This document shows, one piece after another, positions 7,652 through 14,108 of a stretch of 28,962 nt of DNA. Under the pieces are notes generated by a model. The model was given only the letters and a program-made list of their open reading frames with translations, was not told the DNA's origin and ran no database searches. Each line of letters opens with the position of its first letter. The first letter of the stretch is position 1. This DNA is from a virus. Location: positions 204 through 29,165 of IMG/VR virus record IMGVR_UViG_3300000116_000135. The stretch is one strand, 5' to 3'. The position numbers and the translations under genes were made by a program.

Positions 7652-10600
7652 ATGACACTATCTTTTCAGTCTGACACATTTAGAACGGCTCGTAAATCTT
7701 TAGATGATATTGCATCTGAGAAAGGTACGGTTACGTCTGATGATATAATGAATGTTGTTAAACAATCAGGAGTTACATTAAAAGAATTTCAAGATGCTAA
7801 TAAAGATTTTAAATCTTTTAAGGGAAGATTTGAAACTGAAGAAGAAGCTTTAAAGTTTTTAGAACCTAGTGCTGCAGAACAATCATATTTTTTACCAGTA
7901 TCTCGTGCAGTTATTGAGGCTGGAGAAGGTGTAGCTAATTTAGCTGATACCGCTTTACGTTCAACTTTAAACAAAGAAACATATAAAGGTTTAAAAAAAT
8001 CTATTGAGGAAGCTAGTGATTATATTCCTGATAATGTTAAAAAAGCTTTAGATGCTACCTTTGACCCTTATCATGGTGAAGGTATTATAGGTGATATTAA
8101 TAGAGGTGCGGGAGAATTAGGTTCTTATTTTATTGGTGGTTATGGCGCAGCTAAACTTGGAAACAAACTTTTAACAAGCAATGCAGCAGCCCCTGCTGTT
8201 AGTAGACTTATGGGTAAGCTAGGAAGTAAATCTAAAACTGCTGTTAAAGGTGGAGCTTATGGTTTAGCTGGAGCAATAGGAACAACTGTTGTGGAAAATC
8301 CAAAACAAAATTCTGTTGATGCTATATATGCTTTGTTTGATGACGATGCAAAAAATAAATTAATTGAATATCAAAACAACCCAACAGACCCAGAACTTTC
8401 AGATTACTTTAATGCTTTGTTAAAAAATATTGCTTTTGAAGTTCCATTAGGTGCAAGTTTTTTTGGTGGTCCTACACTACTAACAGCTTTAGCAAAAAAA
8501 CATAGTGCAAGAATAGGTACTAGAATAAATAATGTAAGTACTAGGCTTGGTAAAATTACAGCACCTATTGGAAAAACTAAAGTAGGTAGAAAAGCAAAAC
8601 AATATTTTACATCTCGTATGGGTACAGATGATGCTACATTAGAAAGACTAATTAAAAGAGATGCTGCTTCTAAATCAGCCTTCTTTAAAGCTAATGGTTA
8701 TGCATCTGATTTAGAAACTTCTATTCAAAAAAATTTAAAACAACAGTTAAATAATAATCCTAACTATGCTGAAGAAGTAATTGATAAGGCTATGAAGGGT
8801 GATGCCGATGCTATGTCAAGACTTGCTTCAGATTCTGTAGAAACAGCAAACATTGTTAAAGGTATGAGACAGTCTATTGATAAACTTTCTAATAGACTTT
8901 CTAAAACACAAGGCATTAGTTCTAACTTATCTGCAACAATTGATAAAAATTTAGGAACTTATATGATACGTTCATATGAGTTTTTTGACAATCCTGAATA
9001 TAAAAAATTAATTCAGGAGCGTTTAAAGAAAAGACTTGTTAATCCTGCTGCGGTAGATGCAGAAGATACTGTGTTAAAAAATGCTGCAGAGTTTATTGCA
9101 AATAAAATGAACGTGCCTAGTACTGACCCTATTGTTCAAGATTCGTTAGAAAAAATAATTGGATTAGGAGCAGATGGTAAAAATGGATTTGCTGATTTCC
9201 TTGAACAAATTTCTAATAAACAATATATGTCTACTTCTGGAAAACCTTTGTTTAAAAGAAAAGAAATTCCTGTAGAAATGAGGGAGTTGTTTGGAGAAGT
9301 AAAAGACCCTTCTAAAAATTTTATTAAAACTTATGAAAAACTTTCTGTTCTTAATGCAGAGAATAAATTTTTAGAAGAAATGGCTGTGTCCTTAGAGTCT
9401 AAGTTTCAACAAAGAGTTAGAGATATACAGAAAGCCAATCCTACTTTTACTCCACAACGTGTAAATCAAATGGCAAAAGATACAATGGTAGATGTATCAA
9501 ATTCTCGTGACGATGTTTTAAAAGCTTTGGTAGGACAAAAACCTTTATCAAATAAAGCAATTAAAAATCCTTTACAAGGAGTTTACGCAGATGAAGAATA
9601 CGCTAAAGTATTAAGAAATGGTTTAGATATAGACATAGGAAACAATATGGTTTCTAAACTATTGAATGGTGCTGCTGCAGCTAAAGGTGTTTCTCAAAAA
9701 ATTAAGACTGTTTATAATCCAGCTACTCATGTTAAAAACGTAGTTGGAAACGTAGCTATGTTAGGTGCAAATGGTATGCTGCCTAAAGGTATGTCTGTAT
9801 CTAAAGCATTAGAAAGTTCTGCATCAGAACTTCTGGGTAAAAGTAATTCTAAACTGGGACAACAGCTTGCGGAATATTCTGACTTAGGTATTACAAATTC
9901 TAATATTGGATTAGGAGAAATAAGAAAAAACCTTTCTACCATTTCTAAAGATGTAGATGGATGGTTAAATAAAAGAGTTGCTGGCAAAGCAGTGGGTAAA
10001 ATAGACGATAAACTTACACAAATGTATCAAGCAGAAGATGACTTTTTTAAAATTGTTCACTTTGAACAAACACTTGATTATTTAAAAAAGGCTTATCCTG
10101 AAATAGCAGAACAAAATCTTAAACGAATGGCTGCTCAAAGAACTAGAGATATGATGCCTAACTATGGATTAGTTCCCAAAGCAATAAAAGCTTTACGTTA
10201 TTCTCCTGTTGGAGACTTTGTTGCTTTTCCTGCTGAGATGATAAGAACATCTAAAAATCTTGCAAAATATACAATACAAGATTTAGCTTCTGGAAATAAA
10301 GTTTTAGGAACTCAAGCAGCCAAAAGATTAGGAGGCATGACTGCTGTAGGTATGGCTCCTAGTGTTGCTGCTTTTTCTTCAAGATTAGTAAATGATATTG
10401 ATGGGGAACAGGCTGATGCTATAGATATGACTGGACCGTCATATGAAATAAACTCTGATAAAATTTATTTAAGTGGTGTAAATAAAGATAAGAACGGTCA
10501 TTTAGGAGTGGACTATGTCAACATAGGTGCGTATGACCCCTATATGTATTTAAAATCTTTTGCTAAAAATACACATGATTTGATTTTATCTGGTACTGGT

Positions 10601-11344
10601 ATGGACCCAGAAGCAACCTCGTTTGAATTTAATAAAACTGCGGTTGCTTTAGCAGACCAAACACTGTCTCCTTTTTTAGGAACTTCTATGTTGACAGATG
10701 CTTTTTTAGATTCACTGGGTGGTAAGACTGCAAGTGAAGCTACAGTTTCTCGTAAACTAGATAGCATTGGTGATACTATTCTTGATATAGGTGACCCTTT
10801 TATTTTAAAGTTTTTAGAAAAAAGAAAACAATATGAAACAAGTGGAAAGACAGACTACTATTCTTCTATTCCTGAAAGTGCAACAGAGTGGCCCGCCATC
10901 TTTGGTTTTAAAAAACAAAGAGCAGATTTTACTGCAGGTGCTAGATTTAATTTTAATCCTGCCTTTAATAAAATTACTAAAGCAAAGAATTTAATGAATG
11001 ATTCTTTAACTAAACCTAACGTAACAAGCCCTGAAGAAATATTTAAAGATTATAAAGATGTTCAAAGTGTAAGACTTGAGGGTTTTAGAGATATAAAAAG
11101 TATGGTAGAATTATATAGTGAATTAGGTATGGATGAAGCAGATATTATTAATGCTATATCTTTAGATGAAACATTACCACATATTAATAAAGATAGGGTA
11201 GGATTGTTAGAAGCTGCATCTAATAATATGTTTATACCTTATATGCCAAAAGAAACACCAGCTTTATTCAAAAATAAAACGCCAGTTCCTTGGAACGCAA
11301 TGATAGATTTATATGGCAAATTAGAAGGAAGAGAGATAGACTAA
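7652..11344 (+). CDS. Very large internal virion (ejection-type) protein
   Basis: At 1230 residues this is the largest gene in the window. It is mostly helical and Lys/Asp/Ser-rich, with several weakly hydrophobic Gly/Ala segments (about 148-165, 195-215 and 895-925) that could insert into or cross a membrane. Around residue 688 it has NPATHVKNVVGNVAMLGANG, a motif I associate with large phage internal proteins and polyvalent proteins. No lytic transglycosylase motif was found. By size and position, last among the big structural genes in the place of T7 gp15/gp16, it is likely part of the ejected channel. The DNA is more AT-rich than its neighbours. Its TAA shares a base with the next ATG. 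Confidence 0.6.
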   Translation: MTLSFQSDTFRTARKSLDDIASEKGTVTSDDIMNVVKQSGVTLKEFQDANKDFKSFKGRFETEEEALKFLEPSAAEQSYFLPVSRAVIEAGEGVANLADTALRSTLNKETYKGLKKSIEEASDYIPDNVKKALDATFDPYHGEGIIGDINRGAGELGSYFIGGYGAAKLGNKLLTSNAAAPAVSRLMGKLGSKSKTAVKGGAYGLAGAIGTTVVENPKQNSVDAIYALFDDDAKNKLIEYQNNPTDPELSDYFNALLKNIAFEVPLGASFFGGPTLLTALAKKHSARIGTRINNVSTRLGKITAPIGKTKVGRKAKQYFTSRMGTDDATLERLIKRDAASKSAFFKANGYASDLETSIQKNLKQQLNNNPNYAEEVIDKAMKGDADAMSRLASDSVETANIVKGMRQSIDKLSNRLSKTQGISSNLSATIDKNLGTYMIRSYEFFDNPEYKKLIQERLKKRLVNPAAVDAEDTVLKNAAEFIANKMNVPSTDPIVQDSLEKIIGLGADGKNGFADFLEQISNKQYMSTSGKPLFKRKEIPVEMRELFGEVKDPSKNFIKTYEKLSVLNAENKFLEEMAVSLESKFQQRVRDIQKANPTFTPQRVNQMAKDTMVDVSNSRDDVLKALVGQKPLSNKAIKNPLQGVYADEEYAKVLRNGLDIDIGNNMVSKLLNGAAAAKGVSQKIKTVYNPATHVKNVVGNVAMLGANGMLPKGMSVSKALESSASELLGKSNSKLGQQLAEYSDLGITNSNIGLGEIRKNLSTISKDVDGWLNKRVAGKAVGKIDDKLTQMYQAEDDFFKIVHFEQTLDYLKKAYPEIAEQNLKRMAAQRTRDMMPNYGLVPKAIKALRYSPVGDFVAFPAEMIRTSKNLAKYTIQDLASGNKVLGTQAAKRLGGMTAVGMAPSVAAFSSRLVNDIDGEQADAIDMTGPSYEINSDKIYLSGVNKDKNGHLGVDYVNIGAYDPYMYLKSFAKNTHDLILSGTGMDPEATSFEFNKTAVALADQTLSPFLGTSMLTDAFLDSLGGKTASEATVSRKLDSIGDTILDIGDPFILKFLEKRKQYETSGKTDYYSSIPESATEWPAIFGFKKQRADFTAGARFNFNPAFNKITKAKNLMNDSLTKPNVTSPEEIFKDYKDVQSVRLEGFRDIKSMVELYSELGMDEADIINAISLDETLPHINKDRVGLLEAASNNMFIPYMPKETPALFKNKTPVPWNAMIDLYGKLEGREID

Positions 11345-12411
11345 TGGCTAAGAAGAAACAAGACACCAAAGGACTAGCAGGTATTGTTAATAAAGTACCT
11401 CGTGAGATTGACATCAATGGTCAGCTTCATATGCTTGCATGGATTACACCTAAAGAAGGTAGGACATTGAAGGACCTTGGTGGTGCTGGTAAATCCGGAC
11501 CTATGGGTATCCCTGCTTACTATGAAACAGACGATATGGAAACAGGCGCGGGCGAATTTAGTATGGGGCCTGATGACAACACCAGTAGTTCTTCTTCTAG
11601 TTCATCTACCAGTTCTGCAGGTGATACAAATACATCTGATGCAGAAACAGATGACCCAGATACACGTGGTGACGTAAGTGGTAGCTATCGTGGAGGTGTA
11701 GGAACAGGATTTGGTAGTTATGCAGGTGGTGCTTATGAAGGACAGTTTGATAAAGGTCCTGTTTCATATGGAGATAAAAGCTATGCGTTCCAAGATAAAG
11801 GAAGAGATAGAATGTATGGTGGTGCTACCAAAGCACAGCTAGAAGAATTAGCCAGCCGCGATACAATGCTTTCTAATAAAATTCAAGAGCAGATAAAAGC
11901 TGGTAATGTTTATGACTATATAATAGACCCTAAGACAGGGAACATTGGTGGTGTAACTCATAAACAAAGTGGTTTCCTTGGTAGTCTAGGTAATAAACTT
12001 ACAGGGCTTCTTGGTTTAGAAGGTCTTGTTTTAGGTGATAGAGTTTATACAGGCCCTTCAGACTTAGACCCTTTCAGTGATGGTGGTGGTCGTGATGGTG
12101 GTGATGATTCACAAAAAGAAAGTGCTATTAAATCAGTAATAGAAGAAATAAAACCAATTGTTACATCTACTGATGCTTACTATGGTAGAGGTGTAGGTAC
12201 TGGAACACTTGACATGACTGACCCTGCAAACATCGCTAAGTATCTTCTTCAGGTAGGTGGTCAAGGTGTAGGTGGTGCAACACCTAGTCCTATTGGTGCA
12301 ACCTATGACACTATTAAAAAGACGTATACAATGCCGGATGGTACTGTTATTGATGCAGTAACTGGACGTAAGAAAAAACTATCAGGACTTGAAATCTTTC
12401 AAGCAACTTAA
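11344..12411 (+). CDS. Structural-operon protein with Ser-rich linker
   Basis: A 355-residue protein. An upstream in-frame ATG at 11290 exists, but the ATG at 11344 shares a base with the preceding stop and gives the natural N-terminus MAKKKQDTKG, so it is chosen. Residues about 15-55 read VPREIDINGQLHMLAWITPKEG, then GGAGKSGPMGIPAY, a block found in marine phage virion-associated proteins. A Ser/Thr run (about 79-95) and an Asp/Thr-rich stretch follow, then Gly/Tyr-rich repeats (about 105-145). A second Gly/Asp-rich stretch lies near 240-255. The low-complexity linkers suggest an extended protein. I infer a minor virion or assembly protein; the activity is unknown. Confidence 0.6.
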   Translation: MAKKKQDTKGLAGIVNKVPREIDINGQLHMLAWITPKEGRTLKDLGGAGKSGPMGIPAYYETDDMETGAGEFSMGPDDNTSSSSSSSSTSSAGDTNTSDAETDDPDTRGDVSGSYRGGVGTGFGSYAGGAYEGQFDKGPVSYGDKSYAFQDKGRDRMYGGATKAQLEELASRDTMLSNKIQEQIKAGNVYDYIIDPKTGNIGGVTHKQSGFLGSLGNKLTGLLGLEGLVLGDRVYTGPSDLDPFSDGGGRDGGDDSQKESAIKSVIEEIKPIVTSTDAYYGRGVGTGTLDMTDPANIAKYLLQVGGQGVGGATPSPIGATYDTIKKTYTMPDGTVIDAVTGRKKKLSGLEIFQAT

Positions 12412-12413
12412 TC

Positions 12414-12641
12414 ATGCAAGAGATTCCAGATAAAACTACATACCAAAAGAACAGAAGGTATATGGCGTGGTTAGCATTAGGTATGATGTTAATCACAACA
12501 ATAGCGGTGTTAATTGTACCGGACCGCTTTGAAAAGGCAGAGGCCATACTTATGATGATGTATGGTTCTCTGTCTGCTCTCGTGGCTGCATACTTTGGTT
12601 TCTCTCAGTCCTCTTCTGTAACGACAGGGATTAGAAAATGA
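12414..12641 (+). CDS. Two-helix membrane protein, holin candidate
   Basis: A 75-residue protein with two hydrophobic segments: about 19-36 (WLALGMMLITTIAVLIV) and about 45-65 (ILMMMYGSLSALVAAYFGF), joined by a short charged loop (PDRFEKAE). Both ends are short and polar, and the C-terminus has a basic end (GIRK). Size, topology and position two genes before the endolysin fit a class II type holin that permeabilises the inner membrane to release the endolysin. The ATG lies just after the previous stop, and its own stop overlaps the next start (ATGA). The role is inferred from topology and context. Confidence 0.6.
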   Translation: MQEIPDKTTYQKNRRYMAWLALGMMLITTIAVLIVPDRFEKAEAILMMMYGSLSALVAAYFGFSQSSSVTTGIRK

Positions 12642-12745
12642 AAAGTCCTTGCAAGGGAATATGTGTACTGGACAAAGATAAAGTTAAATGTATTGGGTGT
12701 GATAGAACCATTGACCAGATAATTAATTGGGGTAAGTCTAAATGA
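12638..12745 (+). CDS. DUF1289-like Cys-rich mini-protein
   Basis: This is a 35-residue reading frame tied to both neighbours by ATGA overlaps (12638-12641 and 12742-12745). The sequence begins MKSPCKGICVLD and continues with KCIGCDRTIDQI and W. The PCxxxC motif, then CxGCxRT, an acidic/Ile helix and a Trp match the DUF1289 family of small proteobacterial proteins. Cysteines are at 5, 9, 18 and 21, a likely metal site (zinc or iron-sulphur). The function of the family is unknown. Its exact fit between a holin candidate and the endolysin supports it as a real gene, possibly tied to lysis timing. Confidence 0.7.
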   Translation: MKSPCKGICVLDKDKVKCIGCDRTIDQIINWGKSK

Positions 12746-13227
12746 AATACAATGCTTCACATTTTTTAGATAAACTTGTAGAATTTGAGGGTCTCGTCCT
12801 TACTGTATACAAAGATACTCTAGGCATAGACACCATAGGTATAGGTCGTAATCTAAAAGACCGTGGTATTAGCAAAGAAGAATTAGAATACCTTGATATA
12901 CCTAATATGGATGTTGTCTATGAATATGGTATTACAGAAGCAGATGCACGTTACCTAGCACTGAATGACATTGCCATTGTAGAGAATGAACTGTGTCGTG
13001 TTCATCCATGTGTAGAAGACTTGGACAGTGTACGTCAGTTAATCCTAATGGACATGGCATTTAATATGGGTGTACCTAGACTGTGTAAATTTATTAAGAT
13101 GTGGAATGCTATCCATGAAGGAAACTTTGAAGCTGCATCTAGGGAGATGTTAGATTCTAGATGGGCTAGACAAGTAGGTGGAAGAGCAAGAAAACTTTCA
13201 GACGCTATGGCAAGAGGAGAGTTTTAA
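12742..13227 (+). CDS. Endolysin, T4-type lysozyme (GH24)
   Basis: A 161-residue muramidase that cuts the beta-1,4 bond between N-acetylmuramic acid and N-acetylglucosamine of the host wall at the end of infection. The catalytic triad of the T4 lysozyme family is visible with the correct spacing: E16 (EFEG), D25 (YKDT) and T31 (DTIGIG), the same 9- and 6-residue gaps as E11, D20 and T26 in T4. The C-terminal lobe has MDMAFNMG (about 103-110) and SRWARQVGGRARKLSDAM (about 138-155). Length is normal for the family. No signal peptide or signal-anchor is seen, so release should depend on a holin. It is coupled by overlap to the DUF1289-like gene. Confidence 0.92.
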   Translation: MKYNASHFLDKLVEFEGLVLTVYKDTLGIDTIGIGRNLKDRGISKEELEYLDIPNMDVVYEYGITEADARYLALNDIAIVENELCRVHPCVEDLDSVRQLILMDMAFNMGVPRLCKFIKMWNAIHEGNFEAASREMLDSRWARQVGGRARKLSDAMARGEF

Positions 13228-13265
13228 TATGTTTGAACAAGTATTAAAAATAACAGGAGAAGCTT

Positions 13266-13652
13266 ATGTTAAACCTTCTAATAGGACCCATTGCGGAATT
13301 AGCAGGTACTTGGTTGAAAGGTTCTGTCGAAACATCAAAGGCAAAAACAGACGCAAAGGTAGCCCACGCCAAAGCTGAAGCTATTGTCATGCAGAAGAAG
13401 GCCACAGGTGAAATAGACTGGGACTTAAAGATGGCTGATGCTTCTGCATCCAGTTGGAAAGATGAATGGCTTACGTTAATTTTCTCAGCACCATTGATAC
13501 TTAGTTTCTGTGGGGATTGGGGCAGGACAATTGTAGCAGAGGGCTTTACAGCACTGTCTACTATGCCGGAGTGGTATCAGTATACACTAGGCGTCATTGT
13601 CGCTGCCAGCTTCGGCGTCCGTAGTGCTAGTAAATTCTTCGGTAAGAAGTAA
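13266..13652 (+). CDS. Three-helix holin-like protein (GTA holin family)
   Basis: A 128-residue membrane protein. The N-terminus (2-18, LNLLIGPIAELAGTWLKG) is hydrophobic or amphipathic. A charged helix (20-50) follows, then SSWKDEWLTLIFSAPLILSF (about 59-78) and a last membrane segment YQYTLGVIVAASFGVRS (about 103-119). This order, and the 'SWKDEWLTL...PLIL' block, match the 'holin of 3TMs' family first described in gene transfer agents of alphaproteobacteria. The ATG at 13266 has AGGAG seven bases upstream. With the gene at 12414 it gives two holin-like proteins in one cassette; they may be holin and antiholin. Its 3' end overlaps the opposite-strand small terminase gene by 66 bases. Confidence 0.65.
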   Translation: MLNLLIGPIAELAGTWLKGSVETSKAKTDAKVAHAKAEAIVMQKKATGEIDWDLKMADASASSWKDEWLTLIFSAPLILSFCGDWGRTIVAEGFTALSTMPEWYQYTLGVIVAASFGVRSASKFFGKK

Positions 13653-14108
13653 TTGTACTTCTTCTTCCTCTTGATATTCCTCTATATCTTCTTCAAACTT
13701 TTCGGGAAACGCTTCAGCAAGTAGTTCAAATACTTTCTCAAACCCTATCACCTGCATTGTATTTATAATCTCTGCTTCCAGAGTTTCAGATGTAGCATCC
13801 CCCTCATCTGAATTGTTACCCCGGACACGGCTCAGTAACTCAAGGGCTTTTAAAGCTACTGCTCCGTGTCCAGCGTTCCTAGCAGTTTCATACTGCTTCT
13901 CAATCTCTGAGATAACATCTACATCTGTGCTAATCTCATTGGTGAGTTCTTGGATTCTTTCTTGAATCCGTTCATCTTGTAGTAATCTGTACCCTTGATT
14001 GTGTGCAGATGCCTCGCTATATCCTGCTGCCACTGCAGCCCTCGTAGCATTACGGTGCAGGATATATGCTTGGCAGAACTTCTCTTGCTTTTCTTTAAGC
14101 TGCAACAT
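13587..14108 (-). CDS. terS: Terminase small subunit
   Basis: A 173-residue protein. The N-terminus LKEKQEKFCQAYILHRNATR followed by AAVAAGYS (about 4-32) is the helix-turn-helix signature of the Terminase_2 small-subunit family, which recognises the packaging site on phage DNA. A helical oligomerisation region follows (about 40-95). The C-terminal tail (about 135-173) is strikingly acidic, with runs of Glu/Asp, and may contact the large subunit or the portal. It starts at an ATG inside the 3' end of the tri-domain gene (14-base overlap). Unusually, it sits at the end of the minus-strand metabolic operon rather than beside a large subunit, and its 3' end runs 66 bases into the opposite-strand holin gene. 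Confidence 0.85.
   Translation of the reverse strand: MLQLKEKQEKFCQAYILHRNATRAAVAAGYSEASAHNQGYRLLQDERIQERIQELTNEISTDVDVISEIEKQYETARNAGHGAVALKALELLSRVRGNNSDEGDATSETLEAEIINTMQVIGFEKVFELLAEAFPEKFEEDIEEYQEEEEVQLLLTEEFTSTTDAEAGSDNDA

Noticed and set aside
13178-13378. Reading frame through the lysozyme/holin junction, with an ATG at 13230
   Set aside because: It overlaps the end of the lysozyme and the start of the holin gene in another frame. The AGGAG at 13255-13259 serves the holin ATG at 13266, and the product has no family-like features.
13587-13700. Search for a bidirectional terminator at the operon convergence
   Set aside because: No hairpin followed by a T-run was found. The genes overlap there, so none is annotated.
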